Of a DNA stretch of 64,000 nt, positions 37,548 to 50,900 are shown one piece after another (position 1 is the stretch's first letter; every line of letters starts with the position of its first letter). Source of the DNA: Fistularia commersonii (Eukaryota; Chordata; Actinopteri; Syngnathiformes; Fistulariidae); the NCBI GenBank assembly GCA_037954325.1, contig JBBMNZ010000078.1, forward strand, positions 1-64,000, written 5' to 3'. The position numbers and the translations under genes are program-made. Under the pieces are notes generated by a model. The model did not search any database, was not told the DNA's origin, and was given only the letters and a program-made list of their open reading frames with translations.

Positions 37548-40500
37548 CAACATATTTCAATAGCAGAAACCAGCTTGATGAAATTCAAAAGTTATTGCCA
37601 CTCCTAATCAAAAACGCTCCACTCGGTGAGATAAGCATTTTTTGACCCTATGGCTATATCTTTTAAACTTGTAGCTGGATTACACTGAATTTGACATATA
37701 TTGTGCAGAATCATGTCCTAAACAACATATTTCAATAGCAGAAACCAGCTTGATGAAATTCAAAAGTTATTGCCACTCCTAATCAAAAACGCTCCAACTC
37801 GGTGAGATAAGCACTTTTTGAACGAATGGCTATATCTTTTGAACCTGTGAAGGGATTACACTAGTTTTGACATATATTGTGCAGAATCATGTCCTAAACA
37901 ACATATTTCAACAGCAGAAACCAGCTTGATGAAATTCAAAAGTTATTGCCACTCCTAATCAAAAACGCTCCAACTCGGTGAGATAAGCATTTTTTGACCC
38001 TATGGCTATATCTTTTAAACTTGTAGCTGGATTACACTGAATTTGACATATATTATGCAGAATCATGTCCTAAACAACATATTTCAATAGCAGAAACCAG
38101 CTTGATGAAATTCAAAAGTTATTGCCACTCCTAATCAAAAACGCTCCAACTCGGTGAGATAAGCATTTTTTTGACCCTATGGCTATATCTTTTAAACTTG
38201 TAGCTGGATTACACTGAATTTGACATATATTGTGCAGAATCATGTCCTAAATAACATATTTCAATAGCAGAAACCAGCTTGATGAAATTCAAAAGTTATT
38301 GCCACTCCTAATCAAAAACGCTCCAACTCGGTGAGATAAGAACTTTTTGAACCTAGGGCTATATCTTTTGAACCTGTGAAGGGATTACACTAGATTTGAC
38401 ATATATTGTGCAGAATCATGTCCTAAACAACATATTTCAATAGCAGAAACCAGCTTGATGAAATTCAAAAGTTATTGCCACTCCTAATCAAAAACGCTCC
38501 AACTCGGTGAGATAAGCACTTTTTGAACCTAGGGCTATATCTTTTGAACCTGTGAAGGGATTACACAACATTTGACATATATTGTGCAGAATCATGTCCT
38601 CAACAACATATATCAATAGCAGAAACCAGCTTGATGAAATTCAAAAGTTATTGCCACTCCTAATCAAAAACGCTCCAACTCGGTGAGATAAGCATTTTTT
38701 GACCCTATGCCTATATCTTTTAAACTTGTAGCTGGATTACACTGAATTTGACATATATTATGCAGAATCACGTCCTAAACAACATATTTCAATAGCAGAA
38801 ACCAGCTTGATGAAATTCAAAAGTTATTGCCACTCCTAATCAAAAACGCTCCAACTCGGGGAGATAAGCAATTTTTGACTCTATGGCTATATCTTTTAAA
38901 CTTGTAGCTGGATTACACTGAATTTGACATATATTATGCAGAATCATGTCCTAAACAACATATTTCAATAGCAGAAACCAGCTTGATGAAATTCAAAAGT
39001 TATTGCCACTCCTAATCAAAAACGCTCCAACTCGTTGAGATAAGCATTTTTTGACCCTATGGCTATATCTTTTAAACTTGTAGCTGGATTACACTGAATT
39101 TGACATATATTATGCAGAATCATGTCCTAAACAACATATTTCAATAGCAGAAACAAGCTTGATGAAATTCAAAAGTTATTGCCACTCCTAATCAAAAACG
39201 CTCCAACTCGGTGAGATAAGCACTTTTTGAACCTAGGGCTAAATCTTTTGAACCTGTGAAGGGATTACACTAGATTTGACATATATTGTGCAGAATCATG
39301 TCCTAAACAACATATTTCAATAGCAGAAACCAGCTTGATGAAATTCAAAAGTTATTGCCACTCCTAATCAAAAACGGTCAAACTCGGTGAGATAAGCATT
39401 TTTTGACCCTATGGCTATATCTTTTAAACTTGTAGCTGGATTACACTGAATTTGACATATATTATGCAGAATCATGTCCTAAACAACATATTTCAATAGC
39501 AGAAACCAGCTTGATGAAATTCAAAAGTTATTGCCACTCCTAATCAAAAACGCTCCAACTCGGTGAGATAAGCATTTTTTGACCCTATGGCTATATCTTT
39601 TAAATTTGTAGCTGGATTACACTGAATTTGACATATATTGTGCATAATCACGTCCTAAACAACATATTTCAATAGCAGAAACCAGCTTGATGAAATTCAA
39701 AAGTTATTGCCACTCCTAATCAAAAACGCTCCACTCGGTGAGATAAGCATTTTTTGACCCTATGGCTATATCTTTTAAACTTGTAGCTGGATTACACTGA
39801 ATTTGACATATATTATGCAGACTCACGTCCTAAACAACATATTTCAATAGCAGAAACCAGCTTGATGAAATTCAAAAGTTATTGCCACTCCTAATCAAAA
39901 ATGCTCCAACTCGGGGAGATAAGCAATTTTTGACCCTATGGCTATATCTCTTAAACTTGTAGCTGGATTACACTGAATTTGACATATATTGTGCATAATC
40001 ATGTCCTAAACAATATATTTCAATAGCAGAAACCAGCTTGATGAAATTCAAAAGTTATTGCCACTCCTAATCAAAAACGCTCCAACTCGGTGAGATAAGC
40101 ACTTTTTGAACGAATGGCTATATCTTTTGAACCTGTGAAGGGATTACACTAGTTTTGACATATATTGTGCAGAATCATGTCCTAAACAACATATTTCAAC
40201 AGCAGAAACCAGCTTGATGAAATTCAAAAGTTATTGCCACTCCTAATCAAAAACGCTCCAACTCGTTGAGATAAGCATTTTTTGACCCTATGGCTATATC
40301 TTTTAAACTTGTAGCTGGATTACACTGAATTTGACATATATTATGCAGAATCATGTCCTAAACAACATATTTCAATAGCAAAAACCAGCTTGATGAAATT
40401 CAAAAGTTATTGCCATTCCTAATCAAAAACGCTCCACTCGGTGAGATAAGCATTTTTTTACCCTATGGCTATATCTTTTAAACTTGTAGCTGGATTACAC

Positions 40501-42284
40501 TGAATTTGACATATATTATGCAGAATCACGTCCTAAACAACATATTTCAATAGCAGAAACCAGCTTGATGAAATTCAAAAGTTATTGCCACTCCTAATCA
40601 AAAACGCTCCAACTCGGGGAGATAAGCAATTTTTGACCCTATGGCTATATCTTTTAAACTTGTAGCTGGATTACACTGAATTTGACATATATTATGCAGA
40701 ATCATGTCCTAAACAACATTTTTCAATAGCAGAAACCAGCTTGATGAAATTCAAAAGTTATTGCCACTCCTAATCAAAAACGCTCCAACTCGGTGAGATA
40801 AGCATTTTTTGACCCTATGGCTATATCTCTTAAACTTGTAGCTGGATTACACTGAATTTGACATATATTGTGCAGAATCATGTCCTAAACAACATATTTC
40901 AATAGCAGAAACCAGCTTGATGAAATTCAAAAGTTATTTCCACTCCTAATCAAAAACGCTCCAACTCGGTGAGATAAGCACTTTTTGAACCTAGGGCTAT
41001 ATCTTTTGAACCTGTGAAGGGATTACACTAGATTTGACATATATTGTGCAGAATCATGTCCTAAACAACATATTTCAATAGCAGAAACCAGCTTGATGAA
41101 ATTCAAAAGTTATTGCCACTCCTAATCAAAAACGCTCCAACTCGGTGAGATAAGCATTTTTTGACCCTATGCCTATATCTTTTAAACTTGTAGCTGGATT
41201 ACACTGAATTTGACATATATTATGCAGAATCACGTCCTAAACAACATATTTCAATAGCAGAAACCAGCTTGATGAAATTCAAAAGTTATTGCCACTCCTA
41301 ATCAAAAATGCTCCAACTCGGGGAGATAAGCAATTTTTGACTCTATGGCTATATCTTTTAAACTTGTAGCTGGATTACACTGAATTTGACATATATTATG
41401 CAGAATCATGTCCTAAACAATATATTTCAATAGCAGAAACCAGCTTGATGAAATTCAAAAGTTATTGCCACTCCTAATCAAAAACGCTCCAACTCGGTGA
41501 GATAAGCACTTTTTGAACGAATGGCTATATCTTTTGAACCTGTGAAGGGATTACACTAGTTTTGACATATATTGTGCAGAATCATGTCCTAAACAACATA
41601 TTTCAACAGCAGAAACCAGCTTGATGAAATTCAAAAGTTATTGCCACTCCTAATCAAAAACGCTCCAACTCGGTGAGATAAGCATTTTTTGACCCTATGG
41701 CTATATCTTTTAAACTTGTAGCTGGATTACACTGAATTTGACATATATTATGCAGAATCATGTCCTAAACAACATATTTCAATAGCAGAAACCAGCTTGA
41801 TGAAATTCAAAAGTTATTGCCACTCCTAATCAAAAACGCTCCAACTCGGTGAGATAAGCATTTTTTGACCCTATGGCTATATCTTTTAAACTTGTAGCTG
41901 GATTACACTGAATTTGACATATATTATGCAGAATCACGTCCTAAACAACATATTTCAATAGCAGAAACCAGCTTGATGAAATTCAAAAGTTATTGCCACT
42001 CCTAATCAAAAATGCTCCAACTCGGGGAGATAAGCAATTTTTGACTCTATGGCTATATCTTTTAAACTTGTAGCTGGATTACACTGAATTTGACATATAT
42101 TATGCAGAATCATGTCCTAAACAACATATTTCAATAGCAGAAACCAGCTTGATGAAATTCAAAAGTTATTGCCACTCCTAATCAAAAACGCTCCAACTCG
42201 GTGAGATAAGCATTTTTTGACCCTATGGCTATATCTTTTAAACTTGTAGCTGGATTACACTGAATTTGACATATATTGTGCAGA

Positions 42285-45200
42285 ATCATGTCCTAAACAA
42301 CATATTTCAATAGCAGAAACCAGCTTGATGAAATTCAAAAGTTATTGCCACTCCTAATCAAAAACGCTCCAACTCGGTGAGATAAGCACTTTTTGAACGA
42401 ATGGCTATATCTTTTGAACCTGTGAAGGGATTACACTAGTTTTGACATATATTGTGCAGAATCATGTCCTAAACAACATATTTCAACAGCAGAAACCAGC
42501 TTGATGAAATTCAAAAGTTATTGCCACTCCTAATCAAAAACGCTCCAACTCGGTGAGATAAGCATTTTTTGACCCTATGGCTATATCTTTTAAACTTGTA
42601 GCTGGATTACACTGAATTTGACATATATTATGCAGAATCATGTCCTAAACAACATATTTCAATAGCAGAAACCAGCTTGATGAAATTCAAAAGTTATTGC
42701 CACTCCTAATCAAAAACGCTCCAACTCGGTGAGATAAGCATTTTTTGACCCTATGGCTATATCTTTTAAACTTGTAGCTGGATTACACTGAATTTGACAT
42801 ATATTGTGCATAATCACGTCCTAAACAACATATTTCAATAGCAGAAACCAGCTTGATGAAATTCAAAAGTTATTGCCACTCCTAATCAAAAATGCTCCAC
42901 TCGGTGAGATAAGCATTTTTTGACCCTATGGCTATATCTTTTAAATTTGTAGCTGGAGTACACTGAATTTGACATATATTGTGCATAATCATGTCCTAAA
43001 CAACATATTTCAATAGCAGAAACCAGCTTGATGAAATTCAAAAGTTATTGCCACTCCTAATCAAAAATGCTCCACTCGGTGAGATAAGCATTTTTTGACC
43101 CTATGGCTATATCTTTTAAACTTGTAGCTGGATTACACTGAATTTGACATATATTATGCAGAATCACGTCTTAAACAACATATTTCAATAGCAGAAACCA
43201 GCTTGATGAAATTCAAAAGTTATTGCCACTCCTAATCAAAAACGCTCCAACTCGGTGAGATAAGCACTTTTTGAACCTAGGGCTATATCTTTTGAACCTG
43301 TGAAGGGATTACACTGAATTTGACATATATTATGCAGAATCATGTCCTAAACAACATATTTCAATAGCAGAAACCAGCTTGATGAAATTCAAAAGTTATT
43401 GCCACTCCTAATCAAAAACGCTCCAACTCGGTGAGATAAGCATTTTTTGACCCTATGGCTATATCTTTTAAACTTGTAGCTGGATTACACTGAATTTGAC
43501 ATATATTGTGCAGAATCATGTCCTTAATAACATATTTCAATAGCAGAAACCAGCTTGATGAAATTCTAAAGTTATTTCCACTCCTAATCAAAAACGCTCC
43601 AACTCGGTGAGATAAGCACTTTTTGAACCTAGGGCTATATCTTTTGAACCTGTGAAGGGATTACACTAGATTTGACATATATTGTGCAGAATCATGTCCT
43701 AAACAACATATTTCAATAGCAGAAACCAGCTTGATGAAATTCAAAAGTTATTGCCACTCCTAATCAAAAACGCTCCAACTCGGTGAGATAAGCACTTTTT
43801 GAACCTAGAGCTATATCTTTTGAACCTGTGAAGGGATTACACTACATTTGACCTATATTGTGCAGAATCATGTCCTCAACAACATATTTCAATAGCAGAA
43901 ACCAGCTTGATGAAATTCAAAAGTTATTGCCACTCCTAATCAAAAACGCTCCAACTCGGTGAGATAAGCATTTTTTGACCCTATGCCTATATCTTTTAAA
44001 CTTGTAGCTGGATTACACTGAATTTGACATATATTATGCAGAATCACGTCCTAAACAACATATTTCAATAGCAGAAACCAGCTTGATGAAATTCAAAAGT
44101 TATTGCCACTCCTAATCAAAAACGCTCCAACTCGGGGAGATAAGCAATTTTTGACTCTATGGCTATATCTTTTAAACTTGTAGCTGGATTACACTGAATT
44201 TGACATATATTATGCAGAATCATGTCCTAAACAACATATTTCAATAGCAGAAACCAGCTTGATGAAATTCAAAAGTTATTGCCACTCCTAATCAAAAACG
44301 CTCCAACTCGTTGAGATAAGCATTTTTTGACCCTATGGCTATATCTTTTAAACTTGTAGCTGGATTACACTGAATTTGACATATATTGTGCAGAATCATG
44401 TCCTAAACAACATATTTCAATAGCAGAAACCAGCTTGATGAAATTCAAAAGTTATTGCCACTCCTAATCAAAAACGCTCCAACTCGGTGAGATAAGCACT
44501 GTTTGAACGAATGGCTATATCTTTTGAACCTGTGAAGGGATTACACTAGTTTTGACATATATTGTGCAGAATCATGTCCTAAACAACATATTTCAACAGC
44601 AGAAACCAGCTTGATGAAATTCAAAAGTTATTGCCACTCCTAATCAAAAACGGTCAAACTCGGTGAGATAAGCATTTTTTGACCCTATGGCTATATCTTT
44701 TAAACTTGTAGCTGGATTACACTGAATTTGACATATATTATGCAGAATCATGTCCTAAACAACATATTTCAATAGCAGAAACCAGCTTGATGAAATTCAA
44801 AAGTTATTGCCACTCCTAATCAAAAACGCTCCAACTCTGTGAGATAAGCATTTTTTGACCCTATGGCTATATCTTTTAAATTTGTAGCTGGATTACACTG
44901 AATTTGACATATATTGTGCATAATCACGTCCTAAACAACATATTTCAATAGCAGAAACCAGCTTGATGAAATTCAAAAGTTATTGCCACTCCTAATCAAA
45001 AACGCTCCACTCGGTGAGATAAGCATTTTTTGACCCTATGGCTATATCTTTTAAACTTGTAGCTGGATTACACTGAATTTGACATATATTATGCAGAATC
45101 ACGTCCTAAACAACATATTTCAATAGCAGAAACCAGCTTGATGAAATTCAAAAGTTATTGCCACTCCTAATCAAAAATGCTCCAACTCGGGGAGATAAGC

Positions 45201-47911
45201 AATTTTTGACCCTATGGCTATATCTCTTAAACTTGTAGCTGGATTACACTGAATTTGACATATATTGTGCATAATCATGTCCTAAACAATATATTTCAAT
45301 AGCAGAAACCAGCTTGATGAAATTCAAAAGTTATTGCCACTCCTAATCAAAAACGCTCCAACTCGGTGAGATAAGCACTTTTTGAACGAATGGCTATATC
45401 TTTTGAACCTGTGAAGGGATTACACTAGTTTTGACATATATTGTGCAGAATCATGTCCTAAACAACATATTTCAATAGCAGAAACCAGCTTGATGAAATT
45501 CAAAAGTTATTGCCACTCCTAATCAAAAACGCTCCAACTCGGTGAGATAAGCATTTTTTGACCCTATGGCTATATCTTTTAAACTTGTAGCTGGATTACA
45601 CTGAATTTGACATATATTGTGCATAATCACGTCCTAAACAACATATTTCAATAGCAGAAACCAGCTTGATGAAATTCAAAAGTTATTGCCACTCCTAATC
45701 AAAAACGCTCCACTCGGTGAGATAAGAACTTTTTGAACCTAGGGCTATATCTTTTGAACCTGTGAAGGGATTACACTAGATTTGACATATATTGTGCAGA
45801 ATCATGTCCTAAACAACATATTTCAAAAGCAAAAACCAGCTTGATGAAATTCAAAAGTTATTGCCATTCCTAATCAAAAACGCTCCACTCGGTGAGTTAA
45901 GCATTTTTTTACCCTATGGCTATATCTCTTAAACTTGTAGCTGGATTACACTGAATTTGACATATATTGTGCAGAATCATGTCCTAAACAACATATTTCA
46001 AAAGCAGAAACCAGCTTGATGAAATTCATGAGTTATTACCACTCCTAATCAAAAACGCTCCAACTCGGTGAGATAAGCATTTTTTGACCCTATGGCTATA
46101 TCTTTTAAACTTGTAGCTGGATTACACTGAATTTGACATATATTATGCAGAATCATGTCCTAAACAACATATTTCAATAGCAGAAACCAGCTTGATGAAA
46201 TTCAAAAGTTATTGCCACTCCTAATCAAAAACGCTCCAACTCGGTGAGATAAGCATTTTTTGACCCTATGGCTATATCTTTTAAACTTGTAGCTGGATTA
46301 CACTGAATTTGACATATATTGTGCAGAATCATGTCCTTAATAACATATTTCAATAGCAGAAACCAGCTTGATGAAATTCAAAAGTTATTGCCACTCCTAA
46401 TCAAAAATGCTCCAACTCGGGGAGATAAGCACTTTTTGAACCTATGGCTATATCTTTTAAACTTGTAGCTGGATTACACTGAATTTGACATATATTATGC
46501 AGAATCATGTCCTAAACAACATATTTCAATAGCAGAAACCAGCTTGATGAAATTCAAAAGTTATTGCCACTCCTAATCAAAAACGCTCCAACTCGGTGAG
46601 ATAAGCATTTTTTGACCCTATGGCTATATCTTTTAAACTTGTAGCTGGATTACACTGAATTTGACATATATTATGCAGAATCATGTCCTTAATAACATAT
46701 TTCAATAGCAGAAACCAGCTTGATGAAATTCAAAAGTTATTTCCACTCCTAATCAAAAACGCTCCAACTCGGTGAGATAAGCACTTTTTGAACCTAGGGC
46801 TATATCTTTTGAACCTGTGAAGGGATTACACTAGATTTGACATATATTGTGCAGAATCATGTCCTAAACAACATCTTTCAACAGCAGAAACCAGCTTGAT
46901 GAAATTCAAAAGTTATTGCCACTCCTAATCAAAAACGCTCCAACTCGGTGAGATAAGCATTTTTTGACCCTATGGCTATATCTTTTAAACTTGTAGCTGG
47001 ATTACACTGAATTTGACATATATTATGCAGAATCATGTCCTAAACAACATTTTTCAATAGCAGAAACCAGCTTGATGAAATTCAAAAGTTATTGCCACTC
47101 CTAATCAAAAACGCTCCAACTCGGTGAGATAAGCATTTTTTGACCCTATGGCTATATCTCTTAAACTTGTAGCTGGATTACACTGAATTTGACATATATT
47201 GTGCAGAATCATGTCCTAAACAACATATTTCAATAGCAGAAACCAGCTTGATGAAATTCAAAAGTTATTTCCACTCCTAATCAAAAACGCTCCAACTCGG
47301 TGAGATAAGCACTTTTTGAACCTAGGGCTATATCTTTTGAACCTGTGAAGGGATTACACTAGATTTGACATATGTTGTGCAGAATCATGTCCTAAACAAC
47401 ATATTTCAATAGCAGAAACCAGCTTGATGAAATTCAAAAGTTATTGCCACTCCTAATCAAAAACGCTCCAACTCGGTGAGATAAGCATTTTTTGACCCTA
47501 TGCCTATATCTTTTAAACTTGTAGCTGGATTACAATGAATTTGACATATATTGTGCAGAATCATGTCCTAAACAACATATTTCAATAGCAGAAACCAGCT
47601 TGATGAAATTCAAAAGTTATTGCCACTCCTAATCAAAAACGCTCCAACTCGGTGAGATAAGCATTTTTTGACCCTATGGTTATATCTTTTAAACTTGTAG
47701 CTGGATTACACTGAATTTGACATATATTATGCAGAATCATGTCCTAAACAACATATTTCAATAGCAGAAACCAGCTTGATGAAATTCAAAAGTTATTGCC
47801 ACTCCTAATCAAAAACGCTCCAACTCGGTGAGATAAGCATTTTTTGACCCTATGGCTATATCTTTTAAACTTGTAGCTGGATTACACTGAATTTGACATA
47901 TATTGTGCAGA
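42285..47911 (+). repeat. 5453 bp (31-monomer) duplication, copy 1
   Basis: From 42956 to 47911 this matches 48409-53364 at a constant 5453 bp. Paired markers include TCCTTAATAAC (43521 and 48974; 46334 and 51787), ACATCTTTCAACAG (46871 and 52324), TATGTTGTGCAG (47371 and 52824) and CTATGGTTATATC (47678 and 53131). I noticed only about four single-base differences over roughly 5 kb. They include TATG at 46672 against TGTG, GGATTACACT against GGATTTCACT near 51224, and TTCAAAAG against TTCCAAAG near 49370. Copy 1 is one monomer longer at its start. Confidence 0.88.
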
Positions 47912-50900
47912 ATCATGTCCTAAACAACATATTTCAATAGCAGAAACCAGCTTGATGAAATTCAAAAGTTATTGCCACTCCTAATCAAAAACGCTCCAAC
48001 TCGGTGAGATAAGCACTTTTTGAACGAATGGCTATATCTTTTGAACCTGTGAAGGGATTACACTAGTTTTGACATATATTGTGCAGAATCATGTCCTAAA
48101 CAACATATTTCAACAGCAGAAACCAGCTTGATGAAATTCAAAAGTTATTGCCACTCCTAATCAAAAACGCTCCAACTCGGTGAGATAAGCATTTTTTGAC
48201 CCTATGGCTATATCTTTTAAACTTGTAGCTGGATTACACTGAATTTTGACATATATTATGCAGAATCATGTCCTAAACAACATATTTCAATAGCAGAAAC
48301 CAGCTTGATGAAATTCAAAAGTTATTGCCACTCCTAATCAAAAACGCTCCAACTCGGTGAGATAAGCATTTTTTGACCCTATGGCTATATCTTTTAAATT
48401 TGTAGCTGGAGTACACTGAATTTGACATATATTGTGCATAATCATGTCCTAAACAACATATTTCAATAGCAGAAACCAGCTTGATGAAATTCAAAAGTTA
48501 TTGCCACTCCTAATCAAAAATGCTCCACTCGGTGAGATAAGCACTTTTTGACCCTATGGCTATATCTTTTAAACTTGTAGCTGGATTACACTGAATTTGA
48601 CATATATTATGCAGAATCACGTCTTAAACAACATATTTCAATAGCAGAAACCAGCTTGATGAAATTCAAAAGTTATTGCCACTCCTAATCAAAAACGCTC
48701 CAACTCGGTGAGATAAGCACTTTTTGAACCTAGGGCTATATCTTTTGAACCTGTGAAGGGATTACACTGAATTTGACATATATTATGCAGAATCATGTCC
48801 TAAACAACATATTTCAATAGCAGAAACCAGCTTGATGAAATTCAAAAGTTATTGCCACTCCTAATCAAAAACGCTCCAACTCGGTGAGATAAGCATTTTT
48901 TGACCCTATGGCTATATCTTTTAAACTTGTAGCTGGATTACACTGAATTTGACATATATTGTGCAGAATCATGTCCTTAATAACATATTTCAATAGCAGA
49001 AACCAGCTTGATGAAATTCTAAAGTTATTTCCACTCCTAATCAAAAACGCTCCAACTCGGTGAGATAAGCACTTTTTGAACCTAGGGCTATATCTTTTGA
49101 ACCTGTGAAGGGATTACACTAGATTTGACATATATTGTGCAGAATCATGTCCTAAACAACATATTTCAATAGCAGAAACCAGCTTGATGAAATTCAAAAG
49201 TTATTGCCACTCCTAATCAAAAACGCTCCAACTCGGTGAGATAAGCACTTTTTGAACCTAGAGCTATATCTTTTGAACCTGTGAAGGGATTACACTACAT
49301 TTGACCTATATTGTGCAGAATCATGTCCTCAACAACATATTTCAATAGCAGAAACCAGCTTGATGAAATTCCAAAGTTATTGCCACTCCTAATCAAAAAC
49401 GCTCCAACTCGGTGAGATAAGCATTTTTTGACCCTATGCCTATATCTTTTAAACTTGTAGCTGGATTACACTGAATTTGACATATATTATGCAGAATCAC
49501 GTCCTAAACAACATATTTCAATAGCAGAAACCAGCTTGATGAAATTCAAAAGTTATTGCCACTCCTAATCAAAAACGCTCCAACTCGGGGAGATAAGCAA
49601 TTTTTGACTCTATGGCTATATCTTTTAAACTTGTAGCTGGATTACACTGAATTTGACATATATTATGCAGAATCATGTCCTAAACAACATATTTCAATAG
49701 CAGAAACCAGCTTGATGAAATTCAAAAGTTATTGCCACTCCTAATCAAAAACGCTCCAACTCGTTGAGATAAGCATTTTTTGACCCTATGGCTATATCTT
49801 TTAAACTTGTAGCTGGATTACACTGAATTTGACATATATTGTGCAGAATCATGTCCTAAACAACATATTTCAATAGCAGAAACCAGCTTGATGAAATTCA
49901 AAAGTTATTGCCACTCCTAATCAAAAACGCTCCAACTCGGTGAGATAAGCACTGTTTGAACGAATGGCTATATCTTTTGAACCTGTGAAGGGATTACACT
50001 AGTTTTGACATATATTGTGCAGAATCATGTCCTAAACAACATATTTCAACAGCAGAAACCAGCTTGATGAAATTCAAAAGTTATTGCCACTCCTAATCAA
50101 AAACGGTCAAACTCGGTGAGATAAGCATTTTTTGACCCTATGGCTATATCTTTTAAACTTGTAGCTGGATTACACTGAATTTGACATATATTATGCAGAA
50201 TCATGTCCTAAACAACATATTTCAATAGCAGAAACCAGCTTGATGAAATTCAAAAGTTATTGCCACTCCTAATCAAAAACGCTCCAACTCTGTGAGATAA
50301 GCATTTTTTGACCCTATGGCTATATCTTTTAAATTTGTAGCTGGATTACACTGAATTTGACATATATTGTGCATAATCACGTCCTAAACAACATATTTCA
50401 ATAGCAGAAACCAGCTTGATGAAATTCAAAAGTTATTGCCACTCCTAATCAAAAACGCTCCACTCGGTGAGATAAGCATTTTTTGACCCTATGGCTATAT
50501 CTTTTAAACTTGTAGCTGGATTACACTGAATTTGACATATATTATGCAGAATCACGTCCTAAACAACATATTTCAATAGCAGAAACCAGCTTGATGAAAT
50601 TCAAAAGTTATTGCCACTCCTAATCAAAAATGCTCCAACTCGGGGAGATAAGCAATTTTTGACCCTATGGCTATATCTCTTAAACTTGTAGCTGGATTAC
50701 ACTGAATTTGACATATATTGTGCATAATCATGTCCTAAACAATATATTTCAATAGCAGAAACCAGCTTGATGAAATTCAAAAGTTATTGCCACTCCTAAT
50801 CAAAAACGCTCCAACTCGGTGAGATAAGCACTTTTTGAACGAATGGCTATATCTTTTGAACCTGTGAAGGGATTACACTAGTTTTGACATATATTGTGCA

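Larger units (their letters stand above)
28690..40450 (+). repeat. Long-range paralogous block, downstream copy
   Basis: This is the partner of 11280-23900, with the shared markers listed there. Relative to the upstream copy it lacks much of the second 16-mer repeat but gains monomers elsewhere. One extra lies around 34.28-34.45 kb, one D-type around 35.86-36.04 kb, and about eleven between 36.9 and 38.9 kb. Those include the second copy of a six-monomer unit. The equivalent of the inverted monomer is in normal orientation here at 35528-35654. Confidence 0.84.
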
